Shown here: positions 1-9,328 of the stretch, piece by piece
Layout: each line of letters opens with the position of its first letter
Position numbering within the stretch: position 1 is the stretch's first letter
Source: Pseudomonas sp. ML2-2023-3
Lineage (GTDB): Bacteria > Pseudomonadota > Gammaproteobacteria > Pseudomonadales > Pseudomonadaceae
Length of the DNA stretch: 64,000 nucleotides
Assembly: GCF_037055275.1 (NCBI RefSeq)
Contig: NZ_CP146343.1
Coordinates: 3,878,501-3,942,500 of the forward strand
Direction of reading: 5' to 3'
Made by a program: the position numbers and the translations under genes
Notes under the pieces: model-generated
The model's input: the letters and a program-made list of their open reading frames with translations, nothing else
Told to the model about the DNA's origin: nothing
Database searches by the model: none

Positions 1-268
1 GCAGGTGGTCGCTGTTGGAGAACACGGCCACGGGGCGCAAGCCCTGGGCGTTGAGCGTCTCGATAACTGCCAGCGGATTGAACACATCACATTCGATAAC
101 GTGCAGCTGGTCAGGCGAAATGTGCGAGGTGGCGAGCAGACGCCGGTGCTCCTGGGCGTGATCAGTAATCACCACAACCGGCAGCCCGCGCGCGTGCGCT
201 GCAGGCAAGAAGCCCTCGAGAATGGCTGGATGTGCGACGTGTGCAAGGATGACAAATGGACGTTGCAT
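1..268 (-). CDS. N-terminal part of an ATP-grasp-like enzyme (cut by window edge)
   Basis: The gene reads leftwards off the window; about 89 codons are visible. The start ATG has AGGAA a few bases upstream. The visible part has a Rossmann-like strand-helix pattern (FVILAHVAHPAIL near the start, LPVVVITDH at about residue 33, AVFSNSDHL at about 80). That pattern fits the N-terminal domain of ATP-grasp ligases or carboxylases found in siderophore gene clusters. It lies 75 bp downstream of a TonB-dependent receptor on the same strand and is probably the third gene of that iron-regulated operon, so a role in making an amide or ester siderophore is likely. That role is inferred from context; the catalytic part lies outside the window. 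Confidence 0.55.
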   Translation of the reverse strand, partial: MQRPFVILAHVAHPAILEGFLPAAHARGLPVVVITDHAQEHRRLLATSHISPDQLHVIECDVFNPLAVIETLNAQGLRPVAVFSNSDHL

Positions 269-343
269 GGCAGTTTCCTGGGGGCAGCAGTTGCCCGTCC
301 CTGAGGATCGGGCAACTGGTTCACGTAGGCGCGTGTGCGCGGG

Positions 344-2431
344 TTAGAAGCGGTAGTTGACGCCTAGGGTGAGCGAACGCTCGGGCGCGGCTTGACGACC
401 CCAAGGGGCGGTGTCGATACCGCGGAAATAGTATTCGCGGTTGAACAGGTTGCTGATGCCCGCCGATGCGGTCAGGACGCTCTTGTCTGCCAGCGGGAAC
501 TCACGTTCCACGGCCGTGTTCCAGACCCAGTACGCAGGCAGCTCACCCACACTGGCCGAGGCATTTTCATCGCGGGTATTCGCGGCATCGGTGTAGGCCT
601 TGCTGATGTACAGGCCGTCAAGGTTGTAGGTCCAGTGCTCGGCAAAACGGTAACGGGCGTCAACCATGAACTGGTTGCGCGAGGAGTACGGCACCTCGTT
701 GTCTGTGTATGTGCCATTGCGTTGTTTGGCATCGAGGTAGGCATAACCGGCATGCAGGTCCAGATCACGCATGGCTTGCGGCGTCCAGAAGATATCGGTC
801 TCGAAACCCTGGTGACGCGTGCTGCCAAGGTTGTCGAAGCGGTCGGTCGTGGCGTTATATGAAATCTGGTCGTCGAAGTCGATGCGGTACAGATTGAAGT
901 CGACGCGCATGCCGTCCCACGGGGTGTAGCGCACACCGGTCTCGTAGTTCCACGCCAGCTCGGCCCCCACAGCACCCTCCTTGACGATCTGCGTAACTTG
1001 GGGCGGACGCAGGGACTTCTGGGCGTTGGCGTAGACATACCAGGCATCGTTCGCCTGATAACCCACAGTCAGGCCCGGCAGCCATTCCTCGGATTTGTTT
1101 TCGCGCTCGAACCCGGTGATGCCGTCGCTGTAATTCATGCGGGCGTTTTCATAGCGCACGCCCGGCGTGATGGTCAGGCGGTGATCGAGCAGACTGATTG
1201 CGTTGCTGATGTAGAAGGCACGGGCGTTGTCATCGAACTTCCAGTCGCGGAACGGCGCCGTCACGCCGGTCGCGAGGCTCTGGCGATTGACCTTGTAATC
1301 GATGTCTTCGCTGACATAGCGGGCACCGAGCAGCCAGGTCTGGCCAACGTTGTCGCCATCGACCGTGGCACTGATGCGCGGCTCCGTCCCCCATACTTTG
1401 AAATCACGAGGGCCGTCCTGTTTGGTGACTGCCGTTCCGTCCGGTGTGAACGGCAAGCCGACCACGAAGTTGCGGTAACTGTTGTGGGCGAAGTTGGTCC
1501 AGCTGAACTCCACCGAGTCGAAAGGCCCCATGGCGCCCAGGCGCTGGGTGTAGGTGCCCCAGACGCGATTGGTGTCGCCCTCGAAGCGGTCCAGTGGGCG
1601 CGTAGACTGGCGCGGATCATCCTTGTAGTCCTTCACGCTGAGCGCGCCGGCCAAGTCCATGTCGGCCTTGTAGTGCTGCACACCGAAGCCCAGATCACGA
1701 TCGTCGTCGATGTTCCACTGACCCCGCAGGCGGTAGTTCTGAACATCGGTGTCGGAGTGCTCGCGACCGTATTCACCGCTCAGAGTGTTGATATCCAGTT
1801 GCAAGCCGAAGTTGTCGGTCAGGTAACCACCGGTGCCCAGATAGGTGTCCCACAACTGGCGCCCGCCAGGGTTGAATGTAGTCCTCTCCTGCAAAGTGGT
1901 CTCCCACTCACGCGGAATCGGCTTGCTGATGAAGTTGATGACCCCGCCTACGTTGTTCGGGCCGTATTGCACCGCTGCGCCCCCGCGCACGATATCAATA
2001 CGATCGACCGTGGCCATGGTCATTGGAAACAGCGACAGGCCCGTCTGGCCGTAAGGTGCCAATGCCAGAGGGATGCCATCGGACAAGGCCTGGATCCGGC
2101 CGCTGCGGCTCTCATAGAGACCGCGAACAGAAATCTGCGGCAAGGCGCCGGTGCCGGTTTCATCAAAAATCTTGATCCCGGGGACCCGCTGCAAAGCGTC
2201 GTCCAGACCGCGGACGCTGGCTTTTTTCAGGTCGCTGGAATCGACGACACTACGACTACCGGCGTAAGTACGCACGTCCTGATCGCTGGCTGCGCCGAGA
2301 ACGTCCCCCTGAATCGTCATGGGTGCCAGTTCCAGACTGCTGACGGGGGGTTGCTCAGCAGCCAGGGCGGCATGGCAAATGCCCAGTGTGATGAGACTGA
2401 GTGAAAAGTGTAGGTATGTTGTTGTTTTCAT
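344..2431 (-). CDS. TonB-dependent siderophore receptor (FecA-like, no signalling domain)
   Basis: A 695-residue outer-membrane receptor that imports a ferric siderophore using TonB energy. A signal peptide of about 24 residues ends at ALAA. A plug domain follows (residues about 55-165) with the DALQRVPGI and VRGLYESRSGR motifs and the IDIVRGGAAVQYGPNNVGGVINF segment that precedes the barrel. The 22-strand barrel ends in the terminal aromatic residue (NYRF) used by the BAM machinery. There is no N-terminal STN domain, so unlike FecA at 15292-17754 it should not signal to an anti-sigma factor. It begins 17 bp after the aldolase gene on the same strand. Expression probably depends on the Fur-controlled promoter in front of that gene. 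The ligand cannot be read from sequence; the neighbours suggest a citrate-containing carboxylate siderophore. Confidence 0.9.
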   Translation of the reverse strand: MKTTTYLHFSLSLITLGICHAALAAEQPPVSSLELAPMTIQGDVLGAASDQDVRTYAGSRSVVDSSDLKKASVRGLDDALQRVPGIKIFDETGTGALPQISVRGLYESRSGRIQALSDGIPLALAPYGQTGLSLFPMTMATVDRIDIVRGGAAVQYGPNNVGGVINFISKPIPREWETTLQERTTFNPGGRQLWDTYLGTGGYLTDNFGLQLDINTLSGEYGREHSDTDVQNYRLRGQWNIDDDRDLGFGVQHYKADMDLAGALSVKDYKDDPRQSTRPLDRFEGDTNRVWGTYTQRLGAMGPFDSVEFSWTNFAHNSYRNFVVGLPFTPDGTAVTKQDGPRDFKVWGTEPRISATVDGDNVGQTWLLGARYVSEDIDYKVNRQSLATGVTAPFRDWKFDDNARAFYISNAISLLDHRLTITPGVRYENARMNYSDGITGFERENKSEEWLPGLTVGYQANDAWYVYANAQKSLRPPQVTQIVKEGAVGAELAWNYETGVRYTPWDGMRVDFNLYRIDFDDQISYNATTDRFDNLGSTRHQGFETDIFWTPQAMRDLDLHAGYAYLDAKQRNGTYTDNEVPYSSRNQFMVDARYRFAEHWTYNLDGLYISKAYTDAANTRDENASASVGELPAYWVWNTAVEREFPLADKSVLTASAGISNLFNREYYFRGIDTAPWGRQAAPERSLTLGVNYRF

Positions 2432-2448
2432 TTATCTACGTCGACTCG

Positions 2449-3216
2449 TTATTGCTGTTGGAGAGAATGCAGGCGGGCTTTCAATGCGTTATGCAGCAAG
2501 CCACGGTCTTCACCGGCCAGAAAACTGCGCACACCCCGAGCTCGCCAAAACGCGTTCTGTTCAGCGGTGCGGGGGTTGGCGCAAAAAGGTACTTCAGCGG
2601 CGAGGCAGGCGTCGGCCATGCCTTGCAGCATTTGCCAGACGTGAGGGCTGAGCGGGTCAGGCCCCAGATCGAGATCAAGGGCCAGATCCAGGGCGCCCTC
2701 CATGATCATGCCGACTCCCGGCAGTAGCAGGATTTCGCCCAGAGCGTCGACCCCTGCGCGGCTTTCAATCATGGGAACAATCGGTGTCTGACGGTTGGCC
2801 AGCTCGATGTATTCGGGTAATGGCACACGACCGAATCCGGTGATGCGCCCCCCTGTTATTCCGCGGTTCCCCAAGGGCGGGAAACGGGTGGCTTCGATGG
2901 CGCGCTGAACCTGCGCGGCACTTTCGGTACGTGACAGGACAATGCCTTCGATACCGGCATCCAGTGCCCTGCCGATCAGCTTTTCGTCAACGTGGGGCAG
3001 GCGCAGCCAGGGAGAAATGCCGGCAGCCTCACAGGCCCGAATGCAATGCATGAGGTCTTCTTCGGAGCGCAGCAAGTGCTCAAGATCGAGGATTACAAAG
3101 TCATACCCGGCAAACGCGAGCATTTCACAGAGCATGGGTGAAGGCAGGGAATTGAGCATGCCGTAAACGCTTTTCCCGTTTTGTAGCAGGGAAAATACCG
3201 GAGAGGTTCTGATCAC
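2449..3216 (-). CDS. HpcH/HpaI-family aldolase, SbnG-like (possible siderophore citrate synthase)
   Basis: HpcH/HpaI aldolases are metal-dependent class II enzymes acting on pyruvate or oxaloacetate. The protein shows the family's GYDFVILDLEH motif near residue 45, the EGIVLSR strand, the PPLGNRG motif and PMIESRAGVDALGEIL. SbnG of the staphyloferrin B cluster is a family member that makes citrate from oxaloacetate and acetyl-CoA. Position at the head of a receptor/ATP-grasp operon behind a Fur box fits that role better than catabolism. An upstream ATG at 3264 would put the Fur box inside the gene. I prefer the GTG at 3216, which has AAGGA nine bases upstream and gives 255 residues, the family's usual size. 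A GTG at 3222 is a weaker alternative. The aldolase family is clear; the citrate synthase role is inferred. Confidence 0.8.
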   Translation of the reverse strand: MIRTSPVFSLLQNGKSVYGMLNSLPSPMLCEMLAFAGYDFVILDLEHLLRSEEDLMHCIRACEAAGISPWLRLPHVDEKLIGRALDAGIEGIVLSRTESAAQVQRAIEATRFPPLGNRGITGGRITGFGRVPLPEYIELANRQTPIVPMIESRAGVDALGEILLLPGVGMIMEGALDLALDLDLGPDPLSPHVWQMLQGMADACLAAEVPFCANPRTAEQNAFWRARGVRSFLAGEDRGLLHNALKARLHSLQQQ

Positions 3217-3249
3217 TGACACAGGTCCTTTGAGCGAGGAAACACTGAA

Positions 3250-3268
3250 GCCAATAATAATCATTCTC
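3250..3268 (-). promoter_or_regulatory. Fur box upstream of the siderophore operon
   Basis: Read on the minus strand, this 19-mer matches the Fur consensus GATAATGATAATCATTATC at 14 of 19 positions. It overlaps a plausible -10 element (TTTACT lies about 17 bases upstream as a -35). It sits 34 bases before the chosen GTG start. The rest of 3269-3492, up to the divergent sngA gene, holds A+T-rich promoter-like sequence and no gene. Confidence 0.7.
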
Positions 3269-3492
3269 AGATAGGAGTAAACGATTTTTATTATCGAATA
3301 GCGATATTCGTGATGGAGTGCATAAAAAAACGTTGCTGCCCGTAAATGGCTGGCTAAACGCCAGTGCTTTCTTGAACTTCAGACGCTGAGCTGTGGAGTA
3401 CTTGGTCATTTGCACATAAATAGCGATACTGCCGATAAGCCATCATTCAAGCTGCAAGGCTCAATTGCGCTCTGGAATCTGAGAATCTCCCT

Positions 3493-5685
3493 ATGGCAAG
3501 CACTTCCAGCTCAGACTTCTTCACCATCAATCTTGGCACTCGCCCTGCAAGGGCATACAGAATCCCCGCTCCCCCCACTCAAAGCGTGAGTGGGGCTTCG
3601 GTCTCGTCGGCGTCTGCTGAAGGCGCTGTCGCAGCGCGCTGGTTAAAGAAAGGCCAACCCCTTTCGGTCGGCAACTTCCTGATCCCGGGTGGGTTAATTT
3701 ACACAACGCTGTGCGTAGATCCCCAATCCGCCTTGTGTGAGCCATCGCTTATCAATACCTGGCTCAAGCTTTGGCCTGAAAACGTTGACTCATCTTCATC
3801 ATTGATGACCTATTGGCCAGACTACAAAACCATATCTGCACAAGCTCGACGCGGGTATGTGCAATGGCTGGCAGAGGGCCGTTGCGATCCTCGGGCTGAT
3901 ATCGGGTACGTGTTCATCTTTTTCTACGGGCTGGAGCGACGCGCCCTGATAGACACAGGCGATGATCAAGAAGCTATTGACGACCTGCCGGATATTATTG
4001 AGGCAGTCGAACATCTGCTCGGTATCTATGGCTCAAACAGCTCGTTGCGAGGCTATGCAGAAAGTTTTCTGGATTATCTGGGCCATTCGCAAGTAGACGA
4101 AAAACTGTATTTACACTCTCCGCCAGTCACCTCTGCAGCGCGATCCAGTATGCCAATGGGGCTGAGAGTCGGCCTCGGGCAAATGGCTATCAATCAGTAT
4201 CCGGTTAACGGGCAATGGGCTTTGGCCTGGGCCCTCTCAGACCCGGACATTACACGACGCACCCCTGCAACTCGTTGCCCGGACTTGCTGGCCACTCTGT
4301 TTATTGATGAGTTTGAGCGGGTCTATCCCGATGGCATTGTGCTGAGCCATAACAAAACGAAGCTCAAGCACGGTTACCGCACCGCTTCGAGAGCGGTTGG
4401 CGCCCCAGTGATGGATTTGGGAGAGATTCCCGATGTGACAGCCAGCTCGCTGAATCGCAAAAAGCTTCAGTTCTTGCTCGACCGCTGCTCCAGTGATCTG
4501 GACGGGTATAGCCGTTTTATTGGCCGCTACCCTGAAAACGCGCAGAAGCTTGAAGGTTTACTTCAACTGCCCATCTCACTATGGCCATCAACCCTGCGCG
4601 ATGAGCTGGAGCGCTTGAAAGCCCGTATAGAAGATGACCTGGAAGTCATGACGTTTGCAGATCTGGGCAAACGCTTCAACAGTGCCGGTGTTTTGTCCCG
4701 CCCGCTGCTGCTGGCCATGGCCCGGGCTTTGGAATCCTTGCAAATAGGCATGGAACCCGACGTGCTGGCGGGCAGCAGGACACCCAAGCCTGATGACTGC
4801 ATTGCCCTGTTTGTCACACTGCCTGACGATGGTGCACTTCGGGCAACACCGGCTTATAACGCGGCGTGTCTGACGCTGGACCTGGCTAGCGCCGTAACGG
4901 TTGCCGACGGAAAAATATCGGCAGAAGAAGTATCACTGCTGTTGAACCAGATCGATGCCTGGCAGCATCTGAGCATTGCTCAGCGCAAGCGTTTGAAAGC
5001 TCACCTGGGTATTCAACTGCAACAACCCCCCACGCTTGTAAGCCTCAAAAGCAGACTAGAACCCTTGGCAATCACAGAGAAGCAGGCAATCGCCCACTTC
5101 CTTGCGAGCCTTGCCCAGGCAGATGGTTGTGTCAGTGCTCAAGAGGTGAAACTACTGGAACGGGTCTACAAAGTCCTTCAGCTGGATCCTCAGTCCCTTT
5201 ACGGCAACTTGCATGTTGCTACTGCGTCACGGGCGTTCTCGGAACACTTCGGCGTACCGCTGACCACCCATGAACCGCAACTCATGCCTGAATTAGGTGG
5301 TGTGGTGCTCAATCTGGATCGCATCGCCCTGCTGCAGCGGGAAACCGAGGCGGTCTCGGCATTACTGGCTAAAGTGTTTACCGAAGAACCGGTCATCGAG
5401 CCTGAGCCTGAGCCAGCCCCCCAGGTGAGCGAAACGCAAGATGATGCCGCCGTCATCATCCCGGGGCTTGAAGGTGACCATCTTGCATTCCTGAGGCTGC
5501 TGCTCTCCCGCCCCCAGTGGAGCCGCTCAGAGCTGGAAGACAGCGCCAGCGATATGGAATTGATGCTCGACGGAGCTCTGGAACATATCAACGAACTGGC
5601 TTATGAACACTTCGACATGCCCATTACCGAAGGTGAAGAGCCCGTCGAAATCAACCCGGACATTCTGGAAAAATTGACCCTATGA
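3493..5685 (+). CDS. sngA: Shango-type TerB-domain protein (SngA-like)
   Basis: A 730-residue protein. An N-terminal region (residues about 55-200, from GNFLIPGGLIY onward) fits the TerB-N domain. Two acidic TerB-type helical segments follow, each with the ADGxxSAEEV/ADGCVSAQEV signature (about residues 470 and 543). TerB modules use such Asp/Glu residues to hold metal. An acidic Glu-Pro linker (EPEPEPAPQ, about 636) leads to a C-terminal helical TerB-C-like part. Its stop overlaps the start of the next gene by 4 bp (ATGA). TerB plus BREX-type ATPase plus DExH helicase is the published composition of the Shango defence system. In that system the TerB protein is required for protection, but its molecular role is not known. 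Domain limits are by eye. Confidence 0.8.
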   Translation: MASTSSSDFFTINLGTRPARAYRIPAPPTQSVSGASVSSASAEGAVAARWLKKGQPLSVGNFLIPGGLIYTTLCVDPQSALCEPSLINTWLKLWPENVDSSSSLMTYWPDYKTISAQARRGYVQWLAEGRCDPRADIGYVFIFFYGLERRALIDTGDDQEAIDDLPDIIEAVEHLLGIYGSNSSLRGYAESFLDYLGHSQVDEKLYLHSPPVTSAARSSMPMGLRVGLGQMAINQYPVNGQWALAWALSDPDITRRTPATRCPDLLATLFIDEFERVYPDGIVLSHNKTKLKHGYRTASRAVGAPVMDLGEIPDVTASSLNRKKLQFLLDRCSSDLDGYSRFIGRYPENAQKLEGLLQLPISLWPSTLRDELERLKARIEDDLEVMTFADLGKRFNSAGVLSRPLLLAMARALESLQIGMEPDVLAGSRTPKPDDCIALFVTLPDDGALRATPAYNAACLTLDLASAVTVADGKISAEEVSLLLNQIDAWQHLSIAQRKRLKAHLGIQLQQPPTLVSLKSRLEPLAITEKQAIAHFLASLAQADGCVSAQEVKLLERVYKVLQLDPQSLYGNLHVATASRAFSEHFGVPLTTHEPQLMPELGGVVLNLDRIALLQRETEAVSALLAKVFTEEPVIEPEPEPAPQVSETQDDAAVIIPGLEGDHLAFLRLLLSRPQWSRSELEDSASDMELMLDGALEHINELAYEHFDMPITEGEEPVEINPDILEKLTL

Positions 5686-6977
5686 GCACTATTCGAACAA
5701 AAGATCGCGATGCGCTTATTCAATCACTGCGTGCTGGCGTTGTACCGCGCGTGGGTCAACACCTGATCCAGGTTGGACGTGTCGGTGAGCTGGATGCTCT
5801 GCTCAAGGACGTGGATAGTTTGGCGGACGGTGGCTCGTCATTTCGGGTAGTGATCGGCGAATACGGCGCAGGCAAGACCTTCTTTCTGAATCTGGTTCGT
5901 GCAATTGCCATGGAGCGCAAGCTGGTCACCCTGCACGCAGACTTGAACCCGGACCGACGTTTGCACGCCAGCGGCGGGCAGGCCCGGTCGCTCTATGCTG
6001 AACTGGCGAAAAACATGTCCACTCGCGCAAAACCGGACGGTGGCGCGCTGCAGGGTATCGTCGAAAAGTTCATATCCCAGGCAAAAGCAGAAGCCAAGGT
6101 ATCGGGCGTTAGTACCGAAAACGTCATCCAGGCACGCCTCAATGAACTGACTGAAATGGTCAACGGGTATGACTTTGCACACGTGATTGCGGCCTACTGC
6201 CGTGGCTTTGATGAGGGCAATGAGCAGCTCAAGGCGGATGCCATTCGCTGGTTGAGGGGGGAGTTTTCGACAAAAACCGATGCACGAGCGGCCCTCGGGG
6301 TACGGACAATTGTTGACGACGCTTCGATCTACGATCAGCTCAAACTGTTATCCCGATTCGTGCGTTTGGCCGGCTATGCCGGATTGATGGTTTGCCTTGA
6401 TGAGCTGGTGAACCTGTACAAGCTGGCCAACACCCAGGCCCGAAACGCCAACTATGAGCAGATCCTGCGCATTCTCAACGACTCCTTGCAGGGATCCACA
6501 CAAGGATTGGGGTTTGTCCTGGGGGGTACGCCTGAGTTCCTGATGGATACTCGCCGCGGTTTGTTCAGCTACCCTGCCCTTCAATCCCGGTTGGCGGAAA
6601 ACGCGTTTGCCAAAAGTGGCCTGGTGGATTTGTCCGGGCCGGTTCTGCGCCTGACCAGCCTGACACCTGAAGACTTTTACGTATTGCTGCAAAAACTGCG
6701 ACACGTGTATGCCTCTGGGGATCCCCAGAAGTACTTGCTGCCCGACGAAGCCTTGCCGCAATTTATGGCGCACTGTCATCAACGTCTTGGGGAAGCCTAT
6801 TTCCGTACACCCCGCACAACGATCACAGCCTTTATCAACCTGCTGGCTATCCTTGAGCAGAACCCGGGTACGGACTGGCGCGAATTGATTGGTAGCGTTG
6901 AAGTGGCAAGGGACAACGGTGGCGCATCCGACCTGACCGTGGAGCAGGACGATGAACTTGCCACCTTCGAACTCTGA
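5682..6977 (+). CDS. sngB: Shango-type BREX-like ATPase (SngB-like, DUF2791 family)
   Basis: A 431-residue P-loop ATPase. Walker A is GEYGAGKT at about residues 59-66. A Walker B-like strand ending in LMVCLDEL is near 235, and a sensor-like GFVLGGTPEFL segment near 280. The N-terminus (RDALIQSLRAGVVPRVG) and the overall arrangement match the ATP-binding proteins annotated as BREX-system ATP-binding or DUF2791, related to BrxC/BrxD. In a Shango system it would form the ATPase partner of the helicase and the TerB protein. It overlaps sngA by 4 bp and sngC by 26 bp, so the three proteins are almost certainly translated together. No transmembrane or nuclease motif was seen. Confidence 0.82.
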   Translation: MSTIRTKDRDALIQSLRAGVVPRVGQHLIQVGRVGELDALLKDVDSLADGGSSFRVVIGEYGAGKTFFLNLVRAIAMERKLVTLHADLNPDRRLHASGGQARSLYAELAKNMSTRAKPDGGALQGIVEKFISQAKAEAKVSGVSTENVIQARLNELTEMVNGYDFAHVIAAYCRGFDEGNEQLKADAIRWLRGEFSTKTDARAALGVRTIVDDASIYDQLKLLSRFVRLAGYAGLMVCLDELVNLYKLANTQARNANYEQILRILNDSLQGSTQGLGFVLGGTPEFLMDTRRGLFSYPALQSRLAENAFAKSGLVDLSGPVLRLTSLTPEDFYVLLQKLRHVYASGDPQKYLLPDEALPQFMAHCHQRLGEAYFRTPRTTITAFINLLAILEQNPGTDWRELIGSVEVARDNGGASDLTVEQDDELATFEL

Positions 6978-9234
6978 CTCCTGCTCTTTCAGCCTTCTCG
7001 ACACCCGGATTCAACGCTGGATCTGGGATGAAGGCTGGACATCTCTCAGGGATGCCCAGGAGCAGGCTGTTCCCGCTTTGGTCGACGCCAATCAGGATGT
7101 GATTATTGCTGCAGCCACCGCAGCGGGTAAAACCGAGGCGGCTTTCCTGCCGATTCTGACCCACCTACTCAATCACCCCGATGTACCAGGCTCGGTGCTG
7201 TATATCAGCCCTCTCAAAGCGCTGATTAACGATCAATGGGATCGCTTGGGTCGCCTGTGCGAGCAGTTGGAAATCCCGGTAGTTGCCTGGCACGGGGATA
7301 TTTCAGCCAGCAAGAAACACCGCTTCCTGAAATCACCTGAAGGTGTGCTACTCATCACACCGGAATCCCTGGAAGCGCTTTTTGTAAATCGAGGTTCCAA
7401 CCTTGGCGCAGTGTTCAAAAACCTGCGCTACATCGTCGTTGATGAATTGCATGCCTTTATTGGCAGTGAGCGCGGCAAACAACTGCAATCGCTGATGCAC
7501 CGCGTCGAATTGGTGGTCGGTCGAACCTTGCCCAGGGTCGGGCTCTCGGCAACGCTGGGTGATATGAAGATGGCCAGTGAGTTTCTTTGCCCTCGTCGCG
7601 CAGAGGGCGTCAAGATCATTGAGTCCAGGAATGCGGGCCAGAAACTTCAGATCCAGGTAAGAGGCTACATCCTGTCCCCGATGTGCAAACTGCTCGAAAC
7701 CGGGGATGAACCTGAAACAGACTCCGATGAAGAACCTGAAGATCAGAGCACACCTGATTTTGCTATCGCCGAGCATCTGTACAAGGTACTCAGAGGTAGC
7801 AATAACCTGGTCTTCCCCAACAGCCGCGGCCAGGTTGAGGTTTACGCGGACCGGCTTCGTCGATGCTGTGAACGGGATGCCGTGCCCAATGAGTTCTGGC
7901 CCCACCACGGCAGTCTGTCCAAGGATCTGCGCGAGCAAACCGAGCATGCCTTGAAGTCCGGGGAATATCCCGCCACAGGCATCTGCACATCAACCCTGGA
8001 GCTGGGTATCGACATTGGTTCGATCAAAAATGTCGTACAGATCGGCTCCCCGCCCTCGGTCGCGAGCCTTCGTCAACGCCTGGGGCGCTCCGGCAGGCGC
8101 CCCGGTGAACCCGCCATTTTGCGTGCTTACTGCAAAGAGCCGATGCTAACAACCAACTCCACCCTTTCGGACCAGTTGCGCCAAGGGTTGGTACAGACCA
8201 TCTCCATGATTCGTCTGCTCACCCAGTCATGGTTTGAGCCGCCACGTACTCAAGGTGTGCATGCCTCCACACTCGTTCAGCAGTGCCTTTCCATCATTGC
8301 CGAATGCGGGGGTGCTACTGCGCACGAGTTATGGCGGCGCCTGGTTACGGACGGTGCGTTTACCCGAACCGAAAAAGCAGACTTTGTTGAACTGCTCAAA
8401 AACCTCGGTGCAAAAGAGCTCATCACACAAGAAAGTTCGGGCCTGTTGCTGCCAGGCAACCTTGGCGAGCGCTTGATCAACCATTACGAGTTTTACAGTG
8501 CCTTCACCAGTGATGAGGAGTTTCGACTGGTCTGCGCAGGCAAACCTTTGGGCTGCGTTCCGGTCAGCCGCCCCCTGACGAAGGATCAGCGAATCATATT
8601 TGGCGGCCGCCGCTGGCAAGTTCAGGACGTTGATCTGGAGGCCAAAGTGATTGTTGTGTCCCCCTCTCGTGGCGGTGCTCCTCCTCATTTTGAGGGACTG
8701 GGCGCCTTGATTCACGACCGGGTCAGGCAGGAGATGCGAGCACTGCTTACTGAAAACACACCCTGCCCTTTCATTGACCGCACAGCCCAGGTATTGCTGG
8801 ACGAAGCGCGACAGACGTTTGCTGCTCTTGGTCTGGCGGAACAGCACATCATAAAAAAAGGCAGCAATTGCCAGATCGTTAGCTGGCTGGGTGACTACGC
8901 CAATGACGCCCTGTGTTTGTTGCTTAATCACGTAGGGCTGAGTTGCGGGACGGAGGGATTGCTGATTTCAGCTGAAGCCGACACCAACGAGATGATGCAA
9001 GCACTTGAACAGGTGGCGGCGCTGGACCCAAGCGATCTAAAAACCCTGCTGGCAGATGTTGAGAACATGCGCCGGGAAAAATGGGACTGGGCGTTACCTG
9101 AGTCGCTGCTTATGAAGTCCTTCGCTTCTACCTCCCTGGATATTGAGGCGGCTATAGGTTTTGCGAAGGCGCAGACTCAATGGTCAGGAACATCCGAAGC
9201 TAAAGCTGACCAGTATCAGGCTGCAAAGAGTTGA
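6952..9234 (+). CDS. sngC: Shango-type DExH superfamily 2 helicase (SngC-like, Lhr-related)
   Basis: A 760-residue superfamily 2 helicase. Motif I is AATAAGKTE (about 54-62), the Q-like aromatic patch is GWTSLRDAQ (about 28), motif II is DELH (about 163) and motif III is SATLGD (about 198). The second RecA domain has STLELGIDIG (about 346) and motif VI QRLGRSGRR (about 375). This is the Lhr/BrxHII style of DExH helicase. A C-terminal part of about 350 residues follows with no motif I recognise. The start overlaps sngB by 26 bp. The best reading is the nucleic-acid-translocating subunit of a Shango anti-phage system. A helicase alone could serve repair, but the gene trio argues against that. 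Confidence 0.85.
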   Translation: MNLPPSNSDSCSFSLLDTRIQRWIWDEGWTSLRDAQEQAVPALVDANQDVIIAAATAAGKTEAAFLPILTHLLNHPDVPGSVLYISPLKALINDQWDRLGRLCEQLEIPVVAWHGDISASKKHRFLKSPEGVLLITPESLEALFVNRGSNLGAVFKNLRYIVVDELHAFIGSERGKQLQSLMHRVELVVGRTLPRVGLSATLGDMKMASEFLCPRRAEGVKIIESRNAGQKLQIQVRGYILSPMCKLLETGDEPETDSDEEPEDQSTPDFAIAEHLYKVLRGSNNLVFPNSRGQVEVYADRLRRCCERDAVPNEFWPHHGSLSKDLREQTEHALKSGEYPATGICTSTLELGIDIGSIKNVVQIGSPPSVASLRQRLGRSGRRPGEPAILRAYCKEPMLTTNSTLSDQLRQGLVQTISMIRLLTQSWFEPPRTQGVHASTLVQQCLSIIAECGGATAHELWRRLVTDGAFTRTEKADFVELLKNLGAKELITQESSGLLLPGNLGERLINHYEFYSAFTSDEEFRLVCAGKPLGCVPVSRPLTKDQRIIFGGRRWQVQDVDLEAKVIVVSPSRGGAPPHFEGLGALIHDRVRQEMRALLTENTPCPFIDRTAQVLLDEARQTFAALGLAEQHIIKKGSNCQIVSWLGDYANDALCLLLNHVGLSCGTEGLLISAEADTNEMMQALEQVAALDPSDLKTLLADVENMRREKWDWALPESLLMKSFASTSLDIEAAIGFAKAQTQWSGTSEAKADQYQAAKS

Positions 9235-9289
9235 ACCCAAGGCATTAGCAAGGCCCGATGACCGGTTAATGATGTGGATGTAGGTCGAT

Positions 9290-9316
9290 GTAGTGTGCTG
9301 TATTACACATCACTAC
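9290..9316. promoter_or_regulatory. Inverted repeat in front of the antitoxin gene
   Basis: GTAGTG at 9290-9295 is mirrored by CACTAC at 9311-9316, with a TGTATTACAC core between them. The repeat lies 12 bases before the antitoxin ATG. ParD/RelB-type antitoxins usually repress their own promoter through such repeats, so this is a likely operator. That function is inferred from position only. Confidence 0.4.
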
Positions 9317-9328
9317 GCCGAGGCTTCC

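Noticed and set aside
998..2404. A 468-codon frame antisense to the TonB receptor
   Set aside because: Opposite the clearly real receptor gene; no recognised domain and no ribosome site. Similar shadows lie over ureC, polB and fecA.
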